A stretch of 12,101 bases of DNA from Flavobacteriales bacterium UBA5422 (GCA_002409405.1 DHNG01000046.1:5966-18066), one strand, 5' to 3'. Shown: positions 1-7,178, counted from the first letter of the stretch. Program-made: numbers and translations. Notes: generated from the sequence alone by a model not told the origin.

Positions 1-663
1 ATCTTCAATCGGATTATCTTCATTACTAGCAATTAATCTACCCGGATTACACGGACTTTCCCCTTCTTTACAATCAGTCCTCCGCGTTTCAATCATATAA
101 CGTACACAGTACTTACCCTTTGCCTGATCATCCAATGAGACATATACCTGAACCTCATAAGCAGCTGGAATTGTATTGTTATGAATCTCTGACTGTAATA
201 ATGTCGGATTCGGGCAGTCATAACATGTCAATCCTACCTGCGGAGACCAGGAATAGATGAGTCCTGTATTTTGAAATCCGATTTGCGGGTTATTGCACAA
301 ACTATATTCAACCGGGTTTGTAGTACCATTACTGGACATAAATTCTCCAGGGTTGCATGGGTTTTCTCCTTCTTTACAATCCCGTTGCTGTGTGTCAATT
401 TTAATGCGGCTACAATAATCCCCCTTTTGTTGATCTTCTATTGAAGCATACACAAGAATTTCGTAAGTAGCTGGAATCGTACCATTATTAATTGCTGATT
501 GTAACAATGTCGGATTGGGGCAATTGTAACAGGATAATCCTATCTGAGGAGACCAGGAATAAATCAATCCTGTGTTTCCAAATCCGATCTGGGGATTGTT
601 GCATCTACTGTATTCAACCGGATTTGTAGTTCCATTACTAGAGGTAAAATCACCCGGATTACA
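1..663 (-). repeat. Tandem 306-bp coding repeats (two full, one partial)
   Basis: On the minus strand unit 1 runs 663-358, unit 2 runs 357-52 and a partial unit 3 runs 51-1. The period is exactly 306 bp (102 codons), with no indel between units 1 and 2. Most residues are shared, including all cysteines and the Trp of YSWSPQ. The nucleotide copies have diverged more at third positions than the protein has, so the repeats are kept by selection rather than being brand new. Confidence 0.85.
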
Positions 664-831
664 TCTGCCATCACCGGCTTTTCCATCGTAATCAAGAAAA
701 AGAATAGAATGAAATGAACTGTCTTTATCCAAAAAGAGCTCGGAAGCAGATCCTTGCGGGACTAGAAATAACAGGTAAATGATTGTCAGAAGAGCAGCAG
801 TTCTTATGTTGTAAACAGTGTTAAAATTCAT
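1..831 (-). CDS. Secreted tandem-repeat protein, 3' end cut by window edge
   Basis: The frame is open without a stop from the ATG at 831 to base 1, giving 277 residues of an incomplete protein. Residues 1-30 form a signal peptide: a basic start, then a hydrophobic stretch (TIIYLLFLVP) ending near GSAS. From Cys57 the protein is built of tandem units of 102 residues, starting at Cys57, Cys159 and Cys261, the third cut by the edge. Each unit carries CNPG, SSNGTTNPVEYS, CNNPQIGF, NTGLIYSWSPQ, CxxCPNPTLLQS and DCKEGE. The cysteines are conserved between units and suggest disulphide-bonded or metal-bound extracellular domains (inference). The phrase YSWSPQxGLxCYxCPNPT resembles the Ig/PKD-like repeats of large Bacteroidota surface proteins. 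A sorting domain would lie at the missing C-terminus. No enzyme motif is seen and the function is unknown. A candidate promoter lies at 894-923. Confidence 0.85.
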   Translation of the reverse strand, partial: MNFNTVYNIRTAALLTIIYLLFLVPQGSASELFLDKDSSFHSILFLDYDGKAGDGRCNPGDFTSSNGTTNPVEYSRCNNPQIGFGNTGLIYSWSPQIGLSCYNCPNPTLLQSAINNGTIPATYEILVYASIEDQQKGDYCSRIKIDTQQRDCKEGENPCNPGEFMSSNGTTNPVEYSLCNNPQIGFQNTGLIYSWSPQVGLTCYDCPNPTLLQSEIHNNTIPAAYEVQVYVSLDDQAKGKYCVRYMIETRRTDCKEGESPCNPGRLIASNEDNPIED

Positions 832-893
832 GTTTCAAGCAGTAATTATTAAGTTGTAGCTATTTCAAGTTTTTCGTATCGGTAATTGTTCGG

Positions 894-923
894 CTAAGCT
901 AGAAGTTATTTTTCATTTCACAA
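894..923 (-). promoter_or_regulatory. Candidate Bacteroidota-type promoter of the repeat protein
   Basis: On the minus strand TTG (923-921) is followed after 19 bases by TAGCTTAG (901-894). This matches the Bacteroidota -33/-7 pattern TTG-N19-TAnnTTTG with one mismatch in the -7 box. It would give a leader of roughly 55 bases before the ATG at 831. It is a pattern match in AT-rich DNA, so chance is possible. Confidence 0.35.
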
Positions 924-1080
924 GTGATTTGGTATTTTTTTTTGAAAAAAAATGACCTTATTGATCTTGCTAAAAGAGATAGCCATCAAGTGTATACTGG
1001 TTTTTCAGATGAAATAATCACATTTTGTTAAAAAAGAAGATTTCATTTATACCAACACCTCATCAAAACAAAATCTTTTC

Positions 1081-1110
1081 ACAAAAAATCCCGGCCAATC
1101 GACCAGGATT
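1081..1110 (-). terminator. Rho-independent terminator after the small secreted-protein gene
   Basis: Read on the minus strand, AATCCTGGTC (1110-1101), loop GATT (1100-1097) and GGCCGGGATT (1096-1087) form a ten-pair stem with two G-T pairs. A T-rich run follows (1089-1083). It lies 48 bases after the stop codon at 1158. The opposite strand lacks a T run after the stem, so it acts mainly on the minus strand. Confidence 0.7.
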
Positions 1111-1157
1111 CTTCTCATATATTATAATATCCGGATTTTAAAATACCAGACAATCAG

Positions 1158-1544
1158 TTACTCCATATCACCTTCCATATCTGAATTGCGAACCAGTTTC
1201 AAGACAACTGATCCTGCTTTTCCTGCAACAACATCTACTTTCATAACAGCGTAGTAAACATGATCACCGCTTTCCACCATTCCGTCCATATAGTAACTAC
1301 CCGCCGGCACCTGACCAAAATCTCCTGCACCTGATGCATTTGTCCAAATGGATTTTACTGATTTTTCATTTTCGACATCTTCCATTGTTTTGTACAAATC
1401 AACAGGGGTATCCGAAAGATCTGCCTTCACTCCTGCCGGTAATTCAATTTGTACTTTCAATCCTCCCGTTGTACTTGTACGGAACGAAAAACTTGTAAGC
1501 GCTCCGATTGTCAGCGCAACAAAGAATACAGTTTTAATTTTCAT
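1158..1544 (-). CDS. Small secreted protein of unknown function
   Basis: 128 residues. The N-terminus (MKIKTVFFVALTIGALTSFS) is a signal peptide, so the product is exported. The mature part is about 105 residues and looks all-beta: alternating hydrophobic stretches such as GLKVQIELP, VYYAVMKVDVV and SVVLKLVR, and a turn-rich centre with GAGDFGQVPAGSYYMDG. That pattern (a small beta-sandwich with a PAGSY-type loop) recalls carboxypeptidase-regulatory-like or prealbumin-like folds, but I do not recognise a family and claim none. It has no cysteines and an acidic C-terminal tail (DMEGDME). There is no sorting domain, so it is probably periplasmic or soluble. The gene stands alone: its own promoter candidate at 1570-1598 and a terminator at 1081-1110 make a one-gene unit. 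Confidence 0.75.
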   Translation of the reverse strand: MKIKTVFFVALTIGALTSFSFRTSTTGGLKVQIELPAGVKADLSDTPVDLYKTMEDVENEKSVKSIWTNASGAGDFGQVPAGSYYMDGMVESGDHVYYAVMKVDVVAGKAGSVVLKLVRNSDMEGDME

Positions 1545-1569
1545 AGTTCGTTATTTTAAATGTTGGAAG

Positions 1570-1598
1570 CGAAAGTAGGATTATTTTTTGCATTTCAA
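1570..1598 (-). promoter_or_regulatory. Candidate Bacteroidota-type promoter of the small secreted protein
   Basis: On the minus strand TTTTG (TTG at 1598-1596) is followed after 18 bases by TACTTTCG (1577-1570), one mismatch from TAnnTTTG. The C-T-A-C-T-T-T-C-G-C context is common upstream of Bacteroidota genes. The start codon at 1544 is 25 bases further on, giving a short leader. Confidence 0.5.
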
Positions 1599-1680
1599 AA
1601 CAATCACTGAAAAAATTACATCCTCCATCAATTGATTTATTAATTGTTAATGAATTCGTTGCATAAACTGTCTCCTCTCA

Positions 1681-2361
1681 TCAAAATTTGACAAGCTCAT
1701 TCCTGATCGCATACATAACCAACCCGGCAACGTTACGGGATCCTGTTTTTAACAAGAGGTTTGCACGGTGTCCATTTACAGTTTTCACACTGATAAATAA
1801 TTTCTCTCCTATTTCTTCGGCGGTATATTGTTGACACACAAGCCCCAACACTTCCAGTTCACGGGAGGTCAGATCAGATGTTGGCTGAAGAATGGATTGT
1901 GTGCGTTTACCAATATTTCGCTGGATCGCCATCAATGTCATTTGATTGATATACGCTCCTTTTTCATAAACAGTCGTAATGGCCTGATATACCTCAACCG
2001 GATCACTGTCTTTCACCAGGTAGCCATGTGCCCCGATTTCGATCAGGCGTGCGATAAATTTCTCATCCTGGTGTGCCGATAAAATAAGAACCTTCACTGT
2101 CGGAAAATATTCTGCCAGGTCAATTGTCAACTGTTCCCCCGAGTAGGGTTTGTCTCCATTCGACGGAAGCGATAAATCCACCAACATCACATCTGGAATC
2201 TGCTCTGCTTTTTCCAACGATTCTATCACAGAATATCCGTCTCCCGATTCGTAAATAACTTCCAGGTCTTCCCACCCACTTAAAATAGCATGTATGCCAT
2301 TTCTGAACAACAGTTGATCTTCTACTAATCCGATGGTGATCTTTTCTTTCATAACACTCAT
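1681..2361 (-). CDS. Two-component response regulator, NarL/FixJ family (LuxR-type HTH)
   Basis: 226 residues, the usual length for the family. Residues 8-125 are a receiver domain: acidic pair Glu14-Asp15, phosphate acceptor Asp62 in VMLVDLSLPS, Ser95 in the LILSA strand and the conserved Lys117 in YLVKDSD. A longer loop after Asp62 (SNGDKPYSGEQ) precedes the next helix. Residues 163-226 are a LuxR-type helix-turn-helix, with LTSRELEVLGLV, then TAEEIGEKLFISVKTVNGHR. The protein is expected to be phosphorylated by the kinase encoded just upstream and to bind DNA as a dimer. Targets cannot be read from the sequence. The gene is the last of four, 16 bases after the kinase stop. The start at 2361 (MSVMKEK) was taken; Met4 at 2352 is an alternative. 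I see no clear terminator after its stop. Confidence 0.93.
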   Translation of the reverse strand: MSVMKEKITIGLVEDQLLFRNGIHAILSGWEDLEVIYESGDGYSVIESLEKAEQIPDVMLVDLSLPSNGDKPYSGEQLTIDLAEYFPTVKVLILSAHQDEKFIARLIEIGAHGYLVKDSDPVEVYQAITTVYEKGAYINQMTLMAIQRNIGKRTQSILQPTSDLTSRELEVLGLVCQQYTAEEIGEKLFISVKTVNGHRANLLLKTGSRNVAGLVMYAIRNELVKF

Positions 2362-2377
2362 TCACATTTCAATACCG

Positions 2378-3181
2378 TTACAAATTAACCGGAAATAAAA
2401 TTGTACTATAGAAACCGGCTTGTTCTTTTTCTTTATGTATGATCACATTTCCTCCCATAAAATGAATCCGGTTGTGCATATTCCTTAATCCGGATCCTTT
2501 TTTTGAATATTCGGGAACCATTCCGTTTCCGTTGTCCCTGTAATTGACAATTATTTCTTTATCCGATCCGGAAATATCCAGTTGCAACTGTGTCGCCCCC
2601 GCATGTTTGATCGTATTATTAATTAATTCCATACACACCCTGTACAACGTTAAACTCATCAACTCGTCGGTGATATACGCATCAACCTGTTCTTCTGCGT
2701 TGAATTCACAGTTAATCTTCCCTGCTGCTGTTAATTGCTCACAGGTTTGTTCCAGTGTTTCCAAGACACCAAATCGTTCCAGCTGAGGAGGCATTAACTC
2801 ATGGCTAATCCGGCGCATACTTTCAATGGCATTTTCAGTCAGGCTACGAACATTTTGTAATTCACCGGGCAACTGGTCATTTACCTCCTGGTATTTCCGC
2901 TCTGCCTGCAGCAAGTGCATCCGGATAATTGACAACACAGCTCCCAGGTCGTCGTGCAGGTCTTGCGAAATCCGTTTTCGTTCCTGTTCCTGTACCATAA
3001 TCGTTGATTTTGTCAGCTCCGCCTGGTGCCGTCTTTTCAATTCTTCCTGTTCAAACTGTTCCCTGTACAAGTTCTTTCGGAACTGCTGTGTAAGGATAAT
3101 TACCCCCACTGCTATCAGGAAAACAATACCTACAACCGGTAAAAGTGTTCCTACAAATGTGATGTGGCTCCCTGTCTCCAT
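2378..3181 (-). CDS. Sensor histidine kinase, DesK/NarX type (HisKA_3 + HATPase_c)
   Basis: 267 residues from the ATG at 3181. One membrane helix lies near the N-terminus (TLLPVVGIVFLIAVGVIIL), with only about ten residues outside, then a charged coiled-coil linker (QFRKNLYREQFEQEELKRR). The dimerisation and phosphoacceptor motif is ERKRISQDLHDDLGAVLS, with the phosphorylated His at residue 76. The ATPase domain follows: N-box ELINNTIKHA, G1 box DNGNGM and G2 box GSGLRNMHNRI. With so little extracytoplasmic sequence it probably depends on a partner for sensing; the seven-helix protein upstream is the obvious candidate (inference). I chose 3181 because it overlaps the upstream gene by 31 bases. 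The in-frame ATG at 3238 would overlap by 88 bases and add a second hydrophobic stretch, so it remains possible. Confidence 0.9.
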   Translation of the reverse strand: METGSHITFVGTLLPVVGIVFLIAVGVIILTQQFRKNLYREQFEQEELKRRHQAELTKSTIMVQEQERKRISQDLHDDLGAVLSIIRMHLLQAERKYQEVNDQLPGELQNVRSLTENAIESMRRISHELMPPQLERFGVLETLEQTCEQLTAAGKINCEFNAEEQVDAYITDELMSLTLYRVCMELINNTIKHAGATQLQLDISGSDKEIIVNYRDNGNGMVPEYSKKGSGLRNMHNRIHFMGGNVIIHKEKEQAGFYSTILFPVNL

Positions 3182-3810
3182 AATGCTCTCCAGAAACAAT
3201 AATACATAATAACCAGCAAAAACGAATGCACTACCCACGTATAACGGCTCAATTCTGAAGAAATTAATTGAATCATATAGTTTCCGAAATACATCAGGGT
3301 GAGTGAAGACGTGAAATAAAGAAAGACTCCCGAATTAATCCATTCAACAGATTTAATGTAATCATTCAAGTGCTTCGTCATGCGTTTGTCCATTAAAAAA
3401 ATATACGTTGACAAGGACAAGATGATCAGCAATGTACTTTCAACAGTCATCGCAGTCGCATTAAAAGTGTACCAGAATTCTACAAACAATGTATTGATGA
3501 CTGAATACAGCACAAAGCCCCCTGCCAGCATGTACAGAACCCATGAAGGGATGTATCCTCTTAAAATTTCTTTGTACACCAATAGTAGTAAAACAAATCG
3601 CAAAGGGACAAGTACGTGCAACAAGGGAAGGTTGTTTGTACGAAGAAACCATAACAAGAGTGATACCGCATAGATTATCCCCGTAGCAATCAGGTACCAT
3701 GCAAGCGGTTTCATTTCTTTTCTCAAACGGGTATAAATAACCATTGAATACATCATTACGAATAAGATGGGGAAATGGGAAAATACCAGAATGAATTTGG
3801 TTATACTCAT
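3151..3810 (-). CDS. Seven-helix integral membrane protein, probable sensor partner of the kinase
   Basis: 219 residues, almost all membrane. Hydrophobic segments lie at about residues 5-26, 36-56, 62-79, 88-110, 118-140, 157-180 and 190-208, giving seven helices with short loops. The late part carries VEWINSGVFLYFTSSL and, in the last helix, VVHSFLLVIMYY; this pattern (W-N-x-G...Y-F, then a His at the start of the last helix) is one I associate with seven-helix input domains of Bacteroidota histidine kinases. Here the module is a separate gene whose end overlaps the kinase start, so translational coupling is likely. It lies 21 bases after the upstream gene. I infer a membrane sensor for the kinase-regulator pair; the ligand is unknown. 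No transporter or enzyme motif was seen. Confidence 0.75.
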   Translation of the reverse strand: MSITKFILVFSHFPILFVMMYSMVIYTRLRKEMKPLAWYLIATGIIYAVSLLLWFLRTNNLPLLHVLVPLRFVLLLLVYKEILRGYIPSWVLYMLAGGFVLYSVINTLFVEFWYTFNATAMTVESTLLIILSLSTYIFLMDKRMTKHLNDYIKSVEWINSGVFLYFTSSLTLMYFGNYMIQLISSELSRYTWVVHSFLLVIMYYCFWRALWRQGATSHL

Positions 3811-3831
3811 ATATAAAGGTTAAAAAAACAG

Positions 3832-4344
3832 TTACTGTTCCTCAGGTTTTGAGAAATTATACAACGGGCTTTTCTTATCACATGTATTAGGACAAGGAGC
3901 AATCAGATCCAGCACATAACTGTATTCATTTGTATCGATTGTTGCACCCGTAGCAGGTTTAAAATTCAGAAAAACATCCTTATTGTCTTTGATCGGGGTA
4001 AGGTAAAGCTTGAACTGATCTTCTGCTGTCAATCCCAAATAAGCCCTGCATTGATTATACTTGCATTTTGTTGTTGAATCCAACCCCATCACTTCCAGCA
4101 TGTCGATTGCAGAAATGGTAAACGCGCGAACAAAATCACGCTGACTGACGTCTTGTTTGACAATAGAGTCATAAAAACGTTTTACATCCGTATGTGCCGT
4201 TTTAAAATTCTCTTGTCGTGATGTGAAACTTTCCCCCTGAAAATTGATCAGATGACAGGAATCTTTTTTTCTGTTCATTGTTAACAATAATACAACAAGT
4301 AAGGCATTCAATAGCAGTGATCCGATTAAAAAAGATTTTTTCAT
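3832..4344 (-). CDS. Membrane-anchored extracytoplasmic protein of unknown function
   Basis: 170 residues. A short basic start and hydrophobic run (MKKSFLIGSLLLNALLVVLL) followed by NRKK suggest an uncleaved signal anchor; no lipobox is present at the end of the hydrophobic run. The outer part has five cysteines: Cys30, Cys94, Cys99, Cys151 and Cys155, including the pairs CKYNQC and CPNTC near the C-terminus. They could form disulphides or bind a metal or cofactor (inference). The middle contains FVRAFTISAIDMLEVMGLD and a segment AYLGLTAEDQFKLYLTP. I do not recognise the family. It is the first gene of the cluster, 21 bases ahead of the seven-helix protein, so it may be an accessory sensing subunit. 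A near-perfect -7 box lies at 4398-4405. Confidence 0.7.
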   Translation of the reverse strand: MKKSFLIGSLLLNALLVVLLLTMNRKKDSCHLINFQGESFTSRQENFKTAHTDVKRFYDSIVKQDVSQRDFVRAFTISAIDMLEVMGLDSTTKCKYNQCRAYLGLTAEDQFKLYLTPIKDNKDVFLNFKPATGATIDTNEYSYVLDLIAPCPNTCDKKSPLYNFSKPEEQ

Positions 4345-4397
4345 AGCGATAATTTTAAGTTATATATTCATATTCTTCCTGTTGGCAGGAATTCCTC

Positions 4398-4405
4398 CAA
4401 ATGTA
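4398..4405 (-). promoter_or_regulatory. Candidate -7 box of the four-gene signalling operon
   Basis: Read on the minus strand, TACATTTG (4405-4398) matches the Bacteroidota -7 consensus TAnnTTTG exactly. The -33 element is poor: only CTGG, 20 bases upstream. The start codon at 4344 lies 53 bases downstream. Gaps within the cluster are 21 and 16 bases plus one overlap, so this could drive all four genes (inference). Confidence 0.45.
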
Positions 4406-4550
4406 GATGCTTTTATCGGCTGTTTCCAGCTTCTGCCTCAAAAGCAAGTATAAATACCTGTATAAAATAAAAAAAACAGTGAAATATAACTACGCCGGAA
4501 ACGATTGTCCTGCTGAACTTTGTCCCTGTGTCATTATAAACATACAACAC

Positions 4551-4937
4551 ATGGATAACACCCACACTACAAACACTTCAAACAGGATGACAAAACGAAG
4601 CAACTTGTCATCCATCCGTTCATCATCATCACCAACCGGCATCATGGGCTATTCCAGGATAAAAATCACCAACGAAACACCGCATTCAGCTGTTGGTATC
4701 ATTATGCTGACCTCTTCTCTAAAAAATACATATGCCGTCACATCCAATCAAACATGGGAGGCCCCCGACCGGGAATTATCGCTACTGACAGCCATAACAG
4801 CTGTTCTCACACTCAACGATGGTTCAACAGTTAGAGCAACGCCCTACATTTCATCTGCTCCGTCCGGAACCGGATTCAGTCGTTTTCGGATTGTGCAAGA
4901 TCAACACGGATACCGGGTCGTGCGGAATACTTATTGA
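4551..4937 (+). CDS. Orphan small protein, probably one beta-rich domain
   Basis: 128 residues from the ATG at 4551. The frame is open further up to 4407, but that start would sit beside the divergent promoter box, and the extra sequence is Lys/Tyr-rich with no domain-like character, so the inner start is preferred. There is no signal peptide. Residues 1-30 are rich in Thr, Ser, Asn and Arg and look disordered. From about residue 35 the sequence alternates like beta strands: YSRIKITNETPHSAVGIIML, then TYAVTSNQTWEAPDRELSLL, TAITAVLTLNDGSTVRATPY, FSRFRIVQDQHGYRVVRNTY. It has no cysteines in this range and no catalytic motif I recognise. It is transcribed away from the signalling operon and about 180 bases ahead of the delta-60 gene; a short palindrome at 4943-4955 is too weak for a terminator. 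It could be a real gene or, less likely, a chance frame. Confidence 0.55.
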   Translation: MDNTHTTNTSNRMTKRSNLSSIRSSSSPTGIMGYSRIKITNETPHSAVGIIMLTSSLKNTYAVTSNQTWEAPDRELSLLTAITAVLTLNDGSTVRATPYISSAPSGTGFSRFRIVQDQHGYRVVRNTY

Positions 4938-5117
4938 AGGGTCGGTAAAATACCGTCATCCGGCAGCTGATGCCCTCTTTTATCGTACTGAATGTCAACA
5001 ACATAAAATGTGACTACTGAACTTTAATAACAAGTTAATCGTGGTTTAAAGCCATCTTCTTAGAGTCCGTATACTTTTATTGCAATTTCATTCATATTAA
5101 CACTAGCATATTTAATC

Positions 5118-7094
5118 ATGAAAAATTGTATTTTATTTGTGTTTACGGCTTTGATCTTATCGGGAACCGTAACTGCCCAGTTTGGCGCATTAGACCCAAC
5201 CTTTACTGCAACGGGAAATGGTCCAAACAGTGACGTCTACGCGTTAACCGTTCAACCGGACGGAAAAATCTTTGTCGGAGGGATCTTTACTGCTTACCAG
5301 TCACAACCTAAAAAGTACCTGGCGCGCCTCAATCAGGACGGAAGTCTTGACAATACATTTACGACCGAGTTCGACAACGGAATTCGGCGAATCATTATCC
5401 TTCCGGACGGAAAGATTCTTGTTGCAGGTGGTTTTGCAAATTGTATAACGCCATCCGGAACAGTTACAGTAAGAGGAATCGCTCGTCTGAACGCAGACGG
5501 ATCGTTCGATAACACATTCAATCCCGGAGGTTTCGGAATCGCTCAGCCGCTCAGCCCAACACCGTTGGTTGTATCAATGGCCGTTACGAATGACGGAAAG
5601 ATTCTGATTGCAGGTGATTTTATGACGTACAACGGAATAACCGTTAACAACATTACCCGCCTGAATGCAGACGGCACTTTGGATAATACATTCAACGTAG
5701 GTGGTGCAGGTGCAAACTCCCCGTTGGATGCGGTTGCTATTCAAACAGATGGTAAAGTTGTTATCGGTGGTACGTTTACATCATTCAACGGAACCACGGT
5801 AGGTCGCCTGGCACGGTTAAACGTTGACGGTACATTGGACGCTACATTTAATCCCGGTGGAACAGGATTGAACGGCGGAGGTTACATAACCGCGTATGAG
5901 CTGAAAATTCAACCGGATGAAAAAATAGTTGTCGGAGGTGCATTTACTTCTTACAACGGAACCCTGCTCAATAACCTGATTCGTCTGAATACCAACGGAA
6001 GTGTTGACAATACATTTAACCCGGGTGGTGCTTCAGCTTCGGATCCAGTGTTTGACCTGCTCTTACTGGCGGATAACCGCATCGTATTTTCAGGGATTGT
6101 GAATTCCTACAACGGTACCACTATCGAACGAATCGGATGCCTGAATCCGGACGGAACATTGGATAACACATTCAACACCGGAGGTACAGGAGCAAACGAC
6201 CTGGTTTTCGCAATTGCCGAGACCACTGACGAGAAGCTGGTTATCGGAGGAATATTCACTTCCTACAATGGAACGACCATTAGCCGTGTTGCGCGATTAA
6301 ATGCAGATGCCTGTACACCTGTCAACGGAACAGACACCCAAACAGCATGTGGAAGTTTCACATGGATCGACGGAACAATCTACACTACTTCAAACACGAC
6401 AGCTACACACACAATTGTTGGCGGTGCAGCAAACGGATGTGACAGTATCGTAACGCTGAACCTGACCATCAACCAACCAACTACCGGAACAGACACACAA
6501 ACAGCTTGTGGAAGTTTCACATGGATTGACGGAACAATCTATACTGCTTCGAACAGTACAGCTACACACACGATCATCGGTGGAGCAGCAAACGGGTGTG
6601 ACAGTGTTGTAACACTGAACCTGACGATACCAACGATTAATACAACCATCACCACCTCAGGAGTAACAATGGAAGCGGAGTTAACAGGAGCAACGTATCA
6701 ATGGATCGACTGTACATCTGACACACCGATTTCAGGAGCCACAGCGCGTACGTATATTGCAACAGCAAATGGCAACTATGCAGTAATCATTACACAAAAC
6801 AATTGCTCAGACACATCTACTTGTATTCAAATCGCAACAATAGGACTGGAAGAACTGAACGGATGGAGTACTACATTGTATCCAAATCCTTCGAATGGGC
6901 ACTTCACAATCAACTGGGGAGAAGAGACTGACAACATGCTGATCGAAATCACAGATGTGACTGGAAAAATGGTATACCGTTCAACAGTATCCGGATCAAA
7001 CCATGTGGTCGATATGAAGCAAACAAGTGGTATGTATTACGCAACGCTTTCCAACAACACACAATCTCAGGTGATAAAAGTCATCCTCGATTGA
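5118..7094 (+). CDS. T9SS cargo protein with seven delta-60 repeats and C-terminal sorting domain
   Basis: 658 residues. Signal peptide 1-20 (ends TVTAQ). Residues 22-397 hold seven delta-60 repeats, each pairing a DGKI-x-VGG-x-F-x-x-YNG strand set with RLNxDGSLDNTF; the count of seven fits a seven-bladed beta-propeller (inference). In repeats 5-7 the DGK turn has become DEK or DNR. Residues 404-504 are two 53-residue repeats with TQTACGSFTWIDGTIYT and NGCDSIVTLNLTI. Residues about 510-574 are Ig-like, with TYQWIDC and NGNYAVIITQNNC. Residues 575-658 match a type A T9SS sorting domain: LYPNPSNGHFTI, DVTGKMVY and GMYYATL. The protein should cross the outer membrane through T9SS and be released or surface-attached. 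It has no enzyme motif; binding or adhesion is the likely role. A strong terminator follows at 7143. No clean promoter match was found in the 180 bases upstream. Confidence 0.92.
   Translation: MKNCILFVFTALILSGTVTAQFGALDPTFTATGNGPNSDVYALTVQPDGKIFVGGIFTAYQSQPKKYLARLNQDGSLDNTFTTEFDNGIRRIIILPDGKILVAGGFANCITPSGTVTVRGIARLNADGSFDNTFNPGGFGIAQPLSPTPLVVSMAVTNDGKILIAGDFMTYNGITVNNITRLNADGTLDNTFNVGGAGANSPLDAVAIQTDGKVVIGGTFTSFNGTTVGRLARLNVDGTLDATFNPGGTGLNGGGYITAYELKIQPDEKIVVGGAFTSYNGTLLNNLIRLNTNGSVDNTFNPGGASASDPVFDLLLLADNRIVFSGIVNSYNGTTIERIGCLNPDGTLDNTFNTGGTGANDLVFAIAETTDEKLVIGGIFTSYNGTTISRVARLNADACTPVNGTDTQTACGSFTWIDGTIYTTSNTTATHTIVGGAANGCDSIVTLNLTINQPTTGTDTQTACGSFTWIDGTIYTASNSTATHTIIGGAANGCDSVVTLNLTIPTINTTITTSGVTMEAELTGATYQWIDCTSDTPISGATARTYIATANGNYAVIITQNNCSDTSTCIQIATIGLEELNGWSTTLYPNPSNGHFTINWGEETDNMLIEITDVTGKMVYRSTVSGSNHVVDMKQTSGMYYATLSNNTQSQVIKVILD
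6327..6629 (+). repeat. Two tandem 159-bp coding repeats (GCDS module)
   Basis: Unit 1 is 6327-6485 and unit 2 is 6486-6629 (last few codons not shared). The period is 159 bp, 53 codons. Protein differences are few (for example Thr to Ala in IYTTSN/IYTASN and Ile to Val after GCDS), while synonymous changes are scattered, so the duplication is not fresh. Confidence 0.85.
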
Positions 7095-7142
7095 TGGTAT
7101 TCTGTAACTGATTGACTTGTTTATAGAATGTAACAAACTTAC

Positions 7143-7178
7143 ATCCCCGGGTTTCAAACGCTCGGGGATTTTGTTTTT
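7143..7178 (+). terminator. Rho-independent terminator of the delta-60 gene
   Basis: ATCCCCGGGT (7143-7152) pairs with GCTCGGGGAT (7160-7169), a ten-pair stem with two G-T pairs around a seven-base loop, followed by TTTTGTTTTT. It starts 49 bases after the stop at 7094. Because the neighbour at 7202 converges on it, the hairpin could also stop reads from the other strand, though that side has only a weak T run. Confidence 0.88.

Larger units (their letters stand above)
832..1157. other. Intergenic region of 326 bases without a gene
   Basis: This AT-rich stretch lies between two genes read on the minus strand. It holds a rho-independent terminator for the upstream small gene (1081-1110) and a candidate promoter for the repeat protein (894-923). 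There is a run of A and T around 936-951. I see no open frame of useful length and no RNA gene. Confidence 0.7.

Noticed and set aside
1621..1680. Possible terminator after the response regulator (CAATT...AATTG around 1629-1646).
   Set aside because: The stem is five AT-rich pairs with no T run on the minus strand, too weak to call.
2120..2365. Second minus-strand frame over the response regulator start.
   Set aside because: It overlaps the receiver domain in another frame; the receiver has all its key residues, so this is a shadow.
1828..3673. Plus-strand frames inside the signalling operon (1828-2082, 2544-2786, 2826-3209, 3380-3673).
   Set aside because: They lie fully inside genes with firm domain matches on the minus strand, are rich in Ser/Cys as expected of antisense shadows, and have no recognisable content.
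4407..4550. N-terminal extension of the orphan protein from the ATG at 4407.
   Set aside because: It begins two bases from the operon's -7 box and is Lys/Tyr/Cys-rich without a signal peptide or domain; the ATG at 4551 is the more plausible start.
4943..4955. CGGTA-AAA-TACCG palindrome after the orphan gene, considered as a terminator.
   Set aside because: The stem has only five pairs and no T run follows.
4819..5013. A 64-residue plus-strand frame overlapping the end of the orphan gene.
   Set aside because: Out of frame with the orphan gene over most of its length, with low-complexity composition and no support.
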